Shown here: piece after piece, positions 47,463 to 57,059 of the stretch
Numbering within the stretch: the first letter of the stretch is position 1
Layout of the letters: every line of letters starts with the position of its first letter
Assembly (NCBI RefSeq): GCF_030408595.1
Contig: NZ_CP047080.1
Coordinates: 1,011,246-1,075,245 of the forward strand
DNA length: 64,000 bases
Direction of reading: 5' to 3'
Origin: Corynebacterium canis
GTDB taxonomy: Bacteria > Actinomycetota > Actinomycetes > Mycobacteriales > Mycobacteriaceae
Made by a program: the position numbers and the translations under genes
Notes under the pieces: model-generated
The model's database searches: none
What the model saw: only the letters and a program-made list of their open reading frames with translations
Told to the model about the DNA's origin: nothing

Positions 47463-48502
47463 TGGATGTTTCGGTGAGCGCCCGCGATAACGGTGGTACT
47501 CATGTTTCTGTGCTATCGGAGTAGTCGCCGTGGGGATGTTGTAGCCCAGCCCTCAGGGTGGGAGCCCGACAGAAACATATGCTGTTGCTCGTGTCGTAGG
47601 GCGTTTTGGCCACGAGCTTCATCCGGTTGTGGTCCTTGATGAATAGCATCGCGATTGTCTGCGGCATCGCCTGTAGGTCCTCATTGTCCAAGTCGATGTA
47701 GAAGCCCGTTATTTCCTGTTTTGGGTGTGGGTGTGAGCCCCGTGTCCTTGGGGGATTTGGGGCTGGGCGGGTGTGGTGTGTGGTTATGGCCCTTGTGCTG
47801 GCGTTAAATTCATAAGCCATGCACCTCCCGACAAAACCGAATGCTGAATACTGCTTGAACCTGTTGCTACCGCTGATGCGGTGAACAGTGTGTGTGAATT
47901 CCCGAGCAACTTGACCTTTGTTGACACCATCTATTCTACCCATGCCAGCACGCAAGCTGCCAGTGTTTGCGCTGGTCAGGACTGGAAAGTATTCCTGAGC
48001 AAGACTAGCTATGCAGGTCGCTGTGCAACAGATATGGTGCACAATACTCGCGCGGGTGTTAAGGATGTGTTCGAATTCAAAGATAGTCTCGCCAACCTAG
48101 GCCGCCCCGAAATAGCACTTGTACGGCACGCAGGCTGCATCCATGCCATCAGGGTATGGTTTGTGATACCGAAACCGGCTGAGGGGCTAAGAAATTGTTT
48201 TGAAAAAATTTAGGACGGCGCCTGAAACCCGAGGTGAAACTCTAGGTCAAGCACTATAAATTCACTAACTGAGTGCAGTGCGATGCGGCGACGTTGAGCA
48301 GGGCGGGGCGTTGATAAGCAAACAGGGACGCGGCGTGACGACCTTAGACATCAACGAACAGAATGTGTAGGGCGAGTTCTGCCGCCGTCGTTGTTTCATG
48401 GTTGTTGGTTGGAATGGGCTGCATGAACACGGCCGCCTCTACTCGCTTCTTCACCTGGTGCATCTGCGGAAAGGATTCAAATTCAGAGGCGGTGGGGGTG
48501 GA
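47463..48502. other. Stretch without a supported gene
   Basis: About 1 kb with short overlapping frames on both strands. A minus-strand frame (47500-48042) contains a stretch ending near TGFYIDLDNEDLQAMP that could be a remnant of a real protein, but its N-terminal half looks non-coding and it has no ribosome site. Composition differs from the flanking genes, which fits decayed accessory DNA. Confidence 0.5.
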
Positions 48503-48735
48503 GGTTCGCGCTCTAACGCCTGCCCTACTAGCGGCTGTCGGCTGCGGTCAGTTATAGTGGAATCAATCGACCCCCTCCCAAGCCTCTCGAAGAAGCTCAA
48601 ATGGGAGGGGCCCTTTTTTTGAGGTGCTGTTTTAAGACAAGTCTGTCCTGGGACGAGCAAGTTGCCCTCATGGCTGGGCGAGGCCCGCTGTTGCTGACGA
48701 GTCTGCATGCGCTAGTTTCCTAGCCGCTACGAACT
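48503..48735 (+). repeat. Flanking repeat, right copy
   Basis: Matches 44507-44700, including the CCCCTCCC hairpin and the GAGTCTGC..GCGCTAGTT..CTAGCCGCTA end. The match runs straight into the coding part of the Abi_2 gene, so the repeat boundary coincides with that gene's lost 5' end. Confidence 0.65.
48572..48620 (+). terminator. Terminator-like hairpin before the Abi_2 gene
   Basis: CCCCTCCCA (48572-48580) pairs with TGGGAGGGG (48602-48610), followed by a run of T (48614-48620). It is a near copy of the ychF terminator. Confidence 0.75.
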
Positions 48736-49523
48736 ACTACCGGTTCTCTGGCTATGCGCGCTATTTTCAGAAGGCTCCCCACCTCGGCGACGATGTTTTC
48801 CGTCCGGGCGTCACCTTCGACGAGATTCGAGCCGCCTACGACGCTGATGAGGCGCTGCGCATTGCGCTCGTCCGGCCGCTTGCGCATGTTGAGCTCATGC
48901 TTCGCTCGCACGTTGCCCACGTCATCGCGGACGAGCACGGCGTCTACGGTCGATATCTCGAGGAGAGCTTCTACACAGATGCTCCCGATCACGAGCCGAC
49001 CGTCGAGTCCTGCCTTTATGACATCCGCCGGAGTAAGGAACGTCACATTCTCCGCTACCGTGAGGCGGGTGCCGACTACGGCAATTTGCCCGTGTGGTCG
49101 GCCGTTGAAGCCTGGTCGTTCGGCACGTTGTCGAAGGTCATCGAGAGAGGCGCGGGAGGCTGTCTCGCCGAGACTGTGGCGACGAGCGCAGGCATTGCGA
49201 AGGCCGGTTTCGCCTACCGCGTGCGGGCGCTGGTCTACCTCCGTAACCGCCGCTCGCACTACAGCCGCCTGTGGAACCATTCTGTCCTTGATGCTGGGCC
49301 GACCCCGAATAACGTGCGGAACAAGGCAAAGCGGAAAGCCGGACAATTCGAGCCACGGTCCGTGCTCGACGTGATCGCCTCACTCGATGACATGGCAGTC
49401 CGTAGTGGCGTCGCCGTCTCGATCCTCCCTCGGCTTGTTGCCGATTACTCCCGCGACTCAACGTTCTGGCAGGGCCTGATCCGCCCACAGAGCCCGCGTG
49501 ATCACGGTCGTAACACTCCGTAA
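48711..49523 (+). pseudogene. Abi_2-family abortive-infection protein, 5' end lost
   Basis: An open frame encodes an Abi_2 (AbiD/AbiF-like) protein: TNYYRFSGYARYFQ near the start, a middle part with IRAAYDADEALRIALVRPLAHVE, and the HEPN motif RNRRSHYSRLW (R-x4-H, codons near 49242-49259). Family members usually have about 40 further residues before YYR. Here the frame has no good start codon upstream: the first ATG, at 48897, would delete the conserved N terminus, and the sequence before about 48728 is the flanking repeat. It is probably truncated and inactive, unless an unusual start is used. The C-terminal part is intact. Confidence 0.7.
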
Positions 49524-49619
49524 TTCCACACTGAAGTGTTAGTGCGTGAATCGTGTGCCATAATAAAGTTATTGTCTTGGCCGAACCCGCGGCTCGGGAT
49601 ACGGATTCCGGAGGTTACG

Positions 49620-50327
49620 ATGATCCCAAACTCACCCGCCGATGCGTTGGGCCCACACGCGGAGAAGGCCAAGGAATTAATTGTTGACGTCGTGCGAACC
49701 CGGCACGAATATGCCGCTGTTGCTCACCAGGTAGCGTATACTCGAAGTACACGTGGATACTCGACGATGTGGTCCGACCTGCTCGCCGACACGCAGGAAG
49801 CTTTCAGTAAACGAGGTTACGACCTACACAAGCTTCTTCCGGGTGGTTACAAGGTGCCGATCGTCAACCTTTGCCTCATTTATCCGTGGCGTGTTCCTGA
49901 CTCGGCCGATCCCGCTGACTTTGCGAAAAGCCCGACGCGAATGGCCTGCTTCGGAGCGCTGCCCCCAGAGCCGCCGCTGTTCGACCTCGATTTCATTAAC
50001 ACATCGACGCTGACCGCCCCGCAGTCCGGAGCTGAACCCGGCTGGTTGGCTGACTTGGCGGCAGAGATGACCACGGTGAACGGCAAGATGCCGGTCGTGA
50101 TTGTCAAAGTTTACTCTTCGCCGGAGCAGCTGCGTGCGATCACGTGGGCGATTGGTGAGCTCAACCTAGAAACACGCAAGCTTAGCTACCACGGTGAGGA
50201 GACTATCTGGCAGGCAGAACCCGCTATCGAGTCCGATGCGTTCGACGTCGAGTCGTTCGCCGCGGGCACACCGGTCGAGCCAGTTGTAGAGCCACGTAAA
50301 CAGGAAGGTATCGGTCCGAATGCATGA
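49620..50327 (+). CDS. Unknown protein coupled to an XRE/ImmA gene
   Basis: I do not recognise it. The 235-residue protein is soluble. The N-terminal part is helical (residues about 10-70), the middle mixed, with a Pro/Asp-rich stretch (about 95-140), and the tail acidic (FDVESFAAGTPVEPVVEPRK). GGAGGT lies five bases before the ATG. The stop overlaps the next gene's start, so it works with the XRE/ImmA protein: perhaps the toxin or effector half of a two-part system. Confidence 0.55.
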   Translation: MIPNSPADALGPHAEKAKELIVDVVRTRHEYAAVAHQVAYTRSTRGYSTMWSDLLADTQEAFSKRGYDLHKLLPGGYKVPIVNLCLIYPWRVPDSADPADFAKSPTRMACFGALPPEPPLFDLDFINTSTLTAPQSGAEPGWLADLAAEMTTVNGKMPVVIVKVYSSPEQLRAITWAIGELNLETRKLSYHGEETIWQAEPAIESDAFDVESFAAGTPVEPVVEPRKQEGIGPNA

Positions 50328-51441
50328 TGACACCCCGAGTCTGTTCGATGTTTCGGGCTCGGCACATATGCATGGCCGCTTTGAGCCTGCGCGCCTGACT
50401 CAGGCACGCCTTCGTCGGTCGGTGACCAAGTCCGACCTAGCAGCAGAGGTGGGCGTCTCTGCTGCGGCGATCGGCCAGTACGAGGCTGGCGTGAACTCAC
50501 CTCGCGCCGAAGTTCTCGACCGCTTGGCGAAGGCACTGGACGTCCTTCCCGGCTTCTTCGGCGTTGGCCGTCCGCTGGCGCGTATAGATACGGTCGAAGC
50601 GCATTTCCGCAGCCTGCGTTCGGCACGGGTGAGCGACCGCCAGAAGGCGTTGGCGACGGCGACGCTGGTGTGGGAATTAACCTTTGCCCTCGAACGTTAT
50701 GTCAGGCTACCCGAAGTCGACCTTCCGGCAGTTGCCTCCGGAAGCTCGCCCGCAGAGGCAGCTGCACTCTTGCGAGACCACTGGGGTCTCCCTGACGGTC
50801 CGGTTAAGCACTTAGTTGCCACAACAGAGTCGCACGGCATCGTCGTCGTGGTCCGTCCTCGCGGCGAGATTGACGCTGTGGATGCGTTCTCGGTCATCAT
50901 CGTGGACCGGCCGATCATCGTCACGACGCCGCGCCGGACGGAGAACGTGTTTCGGCATCGGTTCTCCATCGCCCACGAAATCGGGCATCTGTTGCTGCAC
51001 GCCGACTCCAGCGAGCACAGCGCCGCAGTCGAGCAGGAGGCCGATGAGTTTGCTGCGGCGTTTCTCACTCCTGCGGCGTCCATGGATGCGGTTTTGCCGA
51101 AGCGTCTCGACCTTGCTGTCCTCGACCGTCTGGGACGGACTTGGGGTGTGTCTTCGCACTCGCTGGTGCGTCGGATGGTTGAGCGCGGTCGTACTACGGA
51201 TTCGTCTGCGCGCAGGGCCTATCAGCGCCTAGCGATGGTCAATGATCCGTTGGCCGACCCGTCGAGCGCCTACCCTGGCGAGGTTCCAAGCCTGCTTAGG
51301 AAGGCCGCCGAGCTCACCGGTGACCACGGTGCTGGCATTTCAACTCTGGCCGAGGCACTCAAGATTAGTCCCCGGCAGGTCCGAGACCTTCTCGGTGATG
51401 TCGACCAGCGCCCAGTCTTACGGACCATCGATGGCGGATGA
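50320..51441 (+). CDS. XRE-type HTH fused to an ImmA/IrrE metallopeptidase
   Basis: A 373-residue protein with an XRE helix-turn-helix (residues about 25-78, LAAEVGVSAAAIGQYEAGVNSP) and an ImmA/IrrE zinc peptidase domain (about 165-260) with the HEIGH motif (H219-H223) and downstream EADEFAAAFL (third ligand). Such proteins often act as antitoxins or as proteases that destroy a repressor when stress occurs. It is coupled to the 49620 gene and followed by the broken DUF4062-like gene, forming a likely defence or toxin-antitoxin module. Confidence 0.82.
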   Translation: MHDDTPSLFDVSGSAHMHGRFEPARLTQARLRRSVTKSDLAAEVGVSAAAIGQYEAGVNSPRAEVLDRLAKALDVLPGFFGVGRPLARIDTVEAHFRSLRSARVSDRQKALATATLVWELTFALERYVRLPEVDLPAVASGSSPAEAAALLRDHWGLPDGPVKHLVATTESHGIVVVVRPRGEIDAVDAFSVIIVDRPIIVTTPRRTENVFRHRFSIAHEIGHLLLHADSSEHSAAVEQEADEFAAAFLTPAASMDAVLPKRLDLAVLDRLGRTWGVSSHSLVRRMVERGRTTDSSARRAYQRLAMVNDPLADPSSAYPGEVPSLLRKAAELTGDHGAGISTLAEALKISPRQVRDLLGDVDQRPVLRTIDGG

Positions 51442-51498
51442 ATTCCGTGCCATATGCGACCCTTTCCCTTATTCTCTGACGACCAAGGACCCTGACTC

Positions 51499-52391
51499 AT
51501 GGCGTATCCCACGCTCGCGCCCACCTTCTAATCTCCGCCCTAGGCGATGTGCCACAAGAGGACATGGCCGTTATTCGCAAAACCATAAGCCAGTGGAACC
51601 TCAACCTCGGTCGTCATGTCGGTCTCACCGTTCTGCCCGCGTCTTGGACCGAGCATGCCGTCTCCGAATTCGGCGAGCGGCCGCAGGCGATTCTCAATCA
51701 TCAGATTGTCGAAGAGGCTGATCTTGCCGTGGCGCTGTTTCAAGATCGCCTTGGGACGCCGACTGGCGAGGCTGAATCGGGCACTGCCGAGGAGATCAAG
51801 GTTTTAGTTGAGGCAGGGAAATCGGCAGCGGTCTTTGTCAACGCAGCTCCGCGCATGCCGCTAAATGGCGCGGCGCTTGACGAGTGACAGAGGCTCGCCT
51901 CTTACCTAGAAGAGCTGCGCAAGTCCGCGCTCGTCTTTGAGTACAGCAGTGACGGGACTCTTATCGGTCATGTCAATAACTTCCTCAGCCGTGCAACGGC
52001 GCAGTTCCAGCAATCGGTCGAGTCTTCAAAGGATGTGGAGTTCGAAGTATCGAACCTGTCTGAGGGGGTCTGGCCTCGCGCCGAGGTGCGCGAGAGTTTG
52101 AAAACCGACAGCAAGGGCCGCGTCAGCACGCAGCAGCACTGGTCACTCGTGCTTCACAATACTTCCCAGGGGCCAGCCACAGATGTGGACTTTGAACTCG
52201 TGGGTCTGCCGGAGAACGCGCTGTTTCGAGTACGTCGTGAGGAAGGTTCTCTTGGAACTATCCTGCCCAATCGGGAAGCGCGGTTCCCGTTACTGCTCGC
52301 CATGGGCTCACCCAACGCAGTCAACTGCATAGTCACGTGGACCGACGCTTCGGGAAACGTTCGAGAAACGAGGGCGACAGTCCGAACCTAA
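51499..52391 (+). pseudogene. DUF4062-like gene broken by a frameshift and a stop codon
   Basis: Two lesions are visible. The start ATG at 51499 gives MAYPTLAPTF, after which TAA appears at about 51529; adding one C there restores LISALGDVPQED. Second, a TGA at 51885-51887 lies in the restored frame, after which coding resumes and runs to 52391. The joined protein would be about 297 residues with an N-terminal nucleotide-binding-like domain (ILNHQIVEEADLAVALFQ, GTPTGEAESGTAEEI) and a beta-rich C-terminal domain. DUF4062-type proteins occur in defence loci. Probably the third, dead gene of the 49620 module. Confidence 0.65.
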
Positions 52392-53027
52392 CGTTTTTAA
52401 CCGTGGCGACGCGGCGGAGTCCAAGTTCAGTGTATCTAGAGCCTTTGGTTCACAGGCCTAAATCGTGTGCGTGCTCTGGGATGTATTCGAATTGGTTCGC
52501 TTGTCTGGATCGAAATGCATGTTTATTTTTGAATGAGAGGAAGTTGGCCTAGCCGAGATTTTTCTTTTGGGCGTGGGTGTGGTGGGCTCCTGTCTCGCTG
52601 AGGGTTGGTGGTGTCGTTCGTGGGAGGTTTTGCTGGAATGGCGGGTGGTGAGTCCGCCGGTGATGCTTGCGAGCCATTCGGGATAGTAATCGGAGCACGG
52701 CCGACCGTGCTTCCTGTCACCTGGCCAGATAGTGTACAACACACTGTGTGTCACTTAGGTTATGTTCGACTAGACATTTTGTCCCGCCAATTCCAACCAT
52801 CCTGACATGGTCTTCCGCAAGCCGGCAGTCTGCACAAATATTGCCGGGGGTAGGGTCGATGGTACCCAACCCGGCTGCGGTGCGTACACGGCGGTCGAAC
52901 AAATCCTGAACGGTACCCAAAACCAAAGCTCAACAACCATATATCTACCAACAGGAACCGTCACCAAATCACGCCTCACACAGCCACTAGGTCGATCTCC
53001 TACAAGGCCGCACCCGTGTGTTTGAAC
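52392..53027. other. Stretch without a supported gene
   Basis: About 640 bases. Only short frames with odd composition occur, and no ribosome sites or family motifs. The right end touches the IS1634-type element. Confidence 0.6.
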
Positions 53028-54692
53028 TTAGGTCAATTTAGTCAGGTTTTGGGAGCCGTTCGATGATTGCGACGAGGTCGTCGGGGATGGGCGTGCGGGC
53101 GTGGATGGTTTGGCCGTCGATGTCGAGGGTGATCGAACGGTATTTTTTCAGGGTGCGCACGAGGCGTTTCAACGGTATCCCTGATGCCTGTTCTAGGATG
53201 TGTCCGCAGGCCATCGCTGTCATCACGATGGTGAGGTGGGCGTTGATTGCATCTTGCTTGCTGTGGTGGATCGGGCCGGCTTTCAGGTCGGTGTTTGCCA
53301 TCCGGAACGATTGCTCAATTTTGAACAACTGCCGGTGGAACCCGATGACTTGCTCTGCGGTGAGATCACTCCGGTTGGTTTCGTAGCCTTTGATCCCGGC
53401 GAGGGCGAGGTGTTGATCGGCGAGCGCGTAGTTGACCTTCGTGGTCGGGGCTTTGCGATCTAGGTACCGGTTGCGTGTGATTGGGATTTTGCCGTCGACC
53501 GCGTGTTGCGCTTTTGCTAGTTGCTTGTTGATTCCTTTGCGGCTGCGCCGTGCCCTATCCCAGGAGTATTGGTAGTAGGTCACCGAGCGTGGTACTTCGT
53601 CAGGGGCGTGGTCGCTGGGGGCGGCAAGCGTCCAGATCTGCCCGTCGGTGTAATCTTGGTCTGGGTGTTGCTTGCGCCACTGGGCTATCGGGTGGGGGAT
53701 ATCGCGTACTTTCGTTCCTAGGATGTAGGCCAGACCTGCATCAACAATGGCTTTCTTGTTGCTGGCAGAAAGCGTGCCCGCATCGGCTACCACAGTGATG
53801 TCATTGAGGTTGTAGGCTTTTGCCAACCGCTGGATCATCGGCAGCATCGTCTGGGTTTCCGCCCGGTTGCCTTCAAAGGCCCCGATCGATAACGGCAGCC
53901 CTGTGGCATCAGTCAACATGCCCACCGTGATCTGGGGTTTTTCGAGGCGTTGGTTCGAATCCCCGGGGGTGTGTACCTCGTCTTCCTGGTCGGTTTCGAA
54001 ACGCAACGTGGTCACGTCGTAGAACACCAGCACTCCATGCCCGATACCGGCGTGGGTGGCCAAGGCGTGGGTGAGCTGGGCGCGGAACTCGTCGGTGGCA
54101 TACCGGGGAAGGCACCGCTGGATCGTACTGTAGGACGCGGATTGTACTCCGACTTCAGCCAGCGTTTCGATTGATTCAAGCTTTGAGGCAGGGGAAATGA
54201 TCCTGGCGGTGACAAGATCATAAAACACTGGGTCATTACCAGACGCCGTTCCGAGCCCAAGCTGGGTGAATGCACCGCGAATGGCATCAAGCAATAATCC
54301 GGCACGTTCACTGGTGACCACCAGTGGTTGCTCCGCCGAGCCTGTCCCAGCAACGGCGGCTGCCGGCACGACACCAATGTTAAGGGCGAGTTGGTCTGAG
54401 GTGTCCCCGTCAATCAACCGTTGTGCTTGCGCTTTTAATACGGCGAGCTCTTCATCAGAATGCGCCGAACCGACATGATCCAACACCGGCTTGTTATCGA
54501 CGTACCGCCAGATCACCTGCACCGCCGTCGCACCTGAGGCGGTCGGAACCGTCCGAACTCTCGGTAGTGGCATACTTCATAGACTACCGCTGCGCTCACG
54601 ACTACCCGTTTAGTCAGGAGAGTTGACCGTTAGCCAAGCAAACTCCGAGGCCGCACTGTCAATATGAACCACGCTACCTAGCTTTGACCTAA
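53028..54692 (-). mobile_element. IS1634-type insertion sequence (limits approximate)
   Basis: The transposase at 53038-54573 is flanked by a short inverted repeat: TTAGGTCAA (53028-53036) and TTGACCTAA (54684-54692). I could not confirm a target duplication, so the true ends may lie a few bases outside. Confidence 0.55.
53038..54573 (-). CDS. IS1634-family transposase
   Basis: A 511-residue transposase of the IS4 superfamily. The protein contains VFYDVTTLRFET (first catalytic Asp region), VVADAGTLSASNKKAI (second), and a C-terminal segment with the glutamate region FKIEQSFRMANTDLKAGPIHH (Y-x2-R/K-like EQSFRMAN). The gene is intact. An element of this type in the accessory block fits its patchwork history. 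Confidence 0.88.
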   Translation of the reverse strand: MPLPRVRTVPTASGATAVQVIWRYVDNKPVLDHVGSAHSDEELAVLKAQAQRLIDGDTSDQLALNIGVVPAAAVAGTGSAEQPLVVTSERAGLLLDAIRGAFTQLGLGTASGNDPVFYDLVTARIISPASKLESIETLAEVGVQSASYSTIQRCLPRYATDEFRAQLTHALATHAGIGHGVLVFYDVTTLRFETDQEDEVHTPGDSNQRLEKPQITVGMLTDATGLPLSIGAFEGNRAETQTMLPMIQRLAKAYNLNDITVVADAGTLSASNKKAIVDAGLAYILGTKVRDIPHPIAQWRKQHPDQDYTDGQIWTLAAPSDHAPDEVPRSVTYYQYSWDRARRSRKGINKQLAKAQHAVDGKIPITRNRYLDRKAPTTKVNYALADQHLALAGIKGYETNRSDLTAEQVIGFHRQLFKIEQSFRMANTDLKAGPIHHSKQDAINAHLTIVMTAMACGHILEQASGIPLKRLVRTLKKYRSITLDIDGQTIHARTPIPDDLVAIIERLPKPD

Positions 54693-54718
54693 CCAAGTGC
54701 CAGGCTCAAAGGCGCTAA

Positions 54719-55873
54719 CTAGGCCGTACGGTCAGTCGTTTGATCAACCCACCCGCGAAGAAAATGCTTCCCAATTTCGATTCGATCTCGAATCACTAGC
54801 GGTTGTCCCCCATTCTGGCGGACGGTCTCGCTGCGATCATCGACAATTAGGGTGTTGATGTTAAAGGCGGCGGAAAGGACCTGAGAGGTCCGATCGAACT
54901 GTGTCGCCGCTGTCATCGAGCGCATGAAGATGATCGCTTGGGTCGCAGTCATGGACTCGATGGACAGTTTGCACTCTGTAAGTCCGTCGGCGAACAGGGA
55001 GCTGGCTGCGCCGCCGAAGGTGTGAGCTGTCTTCAGCATCGAATCATCCACGTTGCCGTCGAACATCGGTCGGCCAATGTAGGTTGATGTCGGTGCGCTA
55101 CTGCCCGCATGAAGGCGCACGCGCGAGACTGTCTTTCGGGACGGGATTCTGTACGGCTCAAGATCCTCGCGACGTCGACTGATTCCTCGTTCGAGGTGCT
55201 CGACGTGGACGATTGAACCGTGGAGATGGCTTGCCTTCAAAGTAGTGCCATCTAGGTGCCCGGTGCCGGGGTCGGTCAGTGACATGTAAGTCTGGTAATG
55301 ACGAAACCCGCTTGTTCCCCAGATGGGGAAGGGTTCGCTGAACTGCTGTCCACTGTGAAGTATCGTATAGGCCACACGGACGGCGATCGCTTCATCAACG
55401 GTAATTGAGAGTCCGGCCTGTCTGCGTCGGAGGAGAAATGCGGAAGCAGCGGTGAGAAAGCGTGCGGACGAGATGCCATCATCGGCTGGGGTCGTCACGC
55501 GGAGTTCGGCGATGAGTTCCTTCGAGTTGAAGTGCGTGGTCGCGGCAGACGAAGAATGGCTATGCGGAAAGCCGAGTGCAGTCGCATGTTCGTGGACGAG
55601 CGTCCGGTGTGTTTCCTCGATAGAGTGCGTCTCGGTGTTCGTGGCGATGCGGTCGGGGAGCGCGGTGGCCAACTGGGGGATGGCGGACGCTTCCCTGAAC
55701 CGTGAATCGCATTGTTCGAGTACCTAATGCCCGCGGGCGATGATTGAGGAGAGATCACCAGCTTCTTCAAGCTGGTGGCCGAACGGGTTCTGATAACCGT
55801 TGGCTTGGTAGTTCTGGCGAATCCAGGCTGAGTGAGCTGACTCAATAATGTCGATTGTGTGCTCGGCTACCAT
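54719..55873 (-). pseudogene. Unknown gene interrupted by an in-frame amber codon
   Basis: Read on the minus strand, a frame beginning at ATG 55873 (MVAEHTIDIIESAHSAW) meets a TAG at 55726-55724 and then stays open in the same frame to 54719, giving about 384 codons in all. The 3' part alone (TTG at 55672, 317 residues) has even, protein-like composition. I do not recognise the family; sequence such as TSGFRHYQTYMSLTDPG and LSIESMTATQAIIFMRSM is distinctive. In-frame codons that look coding continue upstream toward 55978. Probably a decayed gene. Confidence 0.5.
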
Positions 55874-55977
55874 CCGAAGTGTTGAGCCGTGAGAAAGTGT
55901 TGCTCGCGCAACGGCAGTCTGCGGCGAGTTGCTTGTGATGACGGCGCTGCATTTCCTCTTTGCGTAGCAGGCAGCGG

Positions 55978-56919
55978 CTATAGAGTGACAACAAGCTTTC
56001 CTCGGACGTGGCCTTCTTCGCCGTAGGCGTGTGCCGCTGCGATTTCATCGAGGGTGTAGCGTCGGTCGATGTTGATTCGCAGGTTTGATGCGTCGATGAG
56101 TTCGGTGATCTTTCGGAGTTGATGGCAATCGGGGTGGACGAATACCCATTCAGCTCGAATTCCGCGGGCGTGGGCCTCATGGAGGTTAGAGGGGTCGGGA
56201 ACGGACACGATGATCCCCGACGGTGCCACTAGGTCGAGGGAATGATTAAAGGTCTGGCCACCAATCGTGTCGAGGACGACATCGAAGGCCGGCAGGTCAA
56301 GTCCGTAGTTGTCCTCGGTGTAGTCCAGAGGGATTGCGCCGAGATCAGAGAGGATGGCGTGATTCCGAGGTGAGGCAGTGGCGTAGACTTTTGCGCCAGC
56401 GTGCGCCGCCAGTTGGATGGCGACATGGCCGACGCCACCGGCGCCAGCATGAATCAGGACTCGATCGCCCTTTTTGACTTTGGCGATGTCATGCAGTGCC
56501 TGCCAGGCGGTGAGCGCTACAAGAGGGACTGCGCCAGCGTCTTCGATTGGCATTGTGGCGGGCGCGTGGGCAACGTCGGTGGCCCTTACGCAAACATATT
56601 CTGCGTATGCGCTGCCCAGCTCTGGGAAGCCGATGAGCCCATACACTTCGTCGCCAACGCTGAAGCCAGTGGCATCGGGACCGGTGGTGACTACGGTTCC
56701 TGCGACATTCCAGCCAAGGACGATCGGACGGGACTTCGGAAGAAGGCCAGCGATGCCATTGCCAGCACGAGTTTTCCAGTCGACGGGATTGATGCCGATC
56801 GATGAGGTCTTGATCAGCAGTTTTCCGGGGGTCGGCTCCGGAACAGTGGCTTCGGCGATTGTGAGTGCGTCGGGGCTGCCCCAGTTGTGGAGCTGGACTT
56901 GGCGCATGGTTTCAACCAT
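55978..56919 (-). CDS. qor2: NADPH:quinone reductase (zinc-independent MDR), Qor2-like
   Basis: Reduces quinones with NAD(P)H. The 313-residue protein has the GroES-like N-terminal domain (GINPVDWKTRAGNG) and the Rossmann motif AGAGGVGHVAIQLA; zinc-ligand cysteines are absent, as in quinone oxidoreductases. It is divergent from an HxlR regulator, matching the C. glutamicum qor2/qorR pair. The start may be 56919 or the ATG at 56907. Confidence 0.8.
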   Translation of the reverse strand: MVETMRQVQLHNWGSPDALTIAEATVPEPTPGKLLIKTSSIGINPVDWKTRAGNGIAGLLPKSRPIVLGWNVAGTVVTTGPDATGFSVGDEVYGLIGFPELGSAYAEYVCVRATDVAHAPATMPIEDAGAVPLVALTAWQALHDIAKVKKGDRVLIHAGAGGVGHVAIQLAAHAGAKVYATASPRNHAILSDLGAIPLDYTEDNYGLDLPAFDVVLDTIGGQTFNHSLDLVAPSGIIVSVPDPSNLHEAHARGIRAEWVFVHPDCHQLRKITELIDASNLRINIDRRYTLDEIAAAHAYGEEGHVRGKLVVTL

Positions 56920-56950
56920 GGAGTGGGTTTCCTTTCTTAAGGAAGTGTGA

Positions 56951-56974
56951 ACCGGTGGAGATTTCCTAACCGGT
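56951..56974. promoter_or_regulatory. Repeated ACCGGT in the qor2-qorR intergenic region
   Basis: The self-complementary ACCGGT occurs at 56951-56956 and 56969-56974, 18 bases apart, between the divergent genes. Two sites about two turns apart would suit a dimeric HxlR repressor. This is a guess from position. Confidence 0.3.
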
Positions 56975-57059
56975 TGCGCCCAGTTTCAGACACGTTCTGT
57001 TTTTGCACAAGAACGCACTTTTCGCTGCCCTAAGAACCCAGTAGTGGTATAAGTACCTT

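Noticed and set aside
47500..48042. 180-residue minus-strand frame
   Set aside because: Only a short part looks protein-like; no start signal and no family; kept as an unresolved stretch.
44575..48620. tRNA gene as an integration target for the accessory segment
   Set aside because: I looked for cloverleaf folding in the flanking repeats and found only the terminator-type hairpin.
51242..51721. 159-residue frame overlapping the ImmA gene and the broken DUF4062-like gene
   Set aside because: Runs across two better-supported coding frames with Arg/Ser-rich composition; shadow frame.
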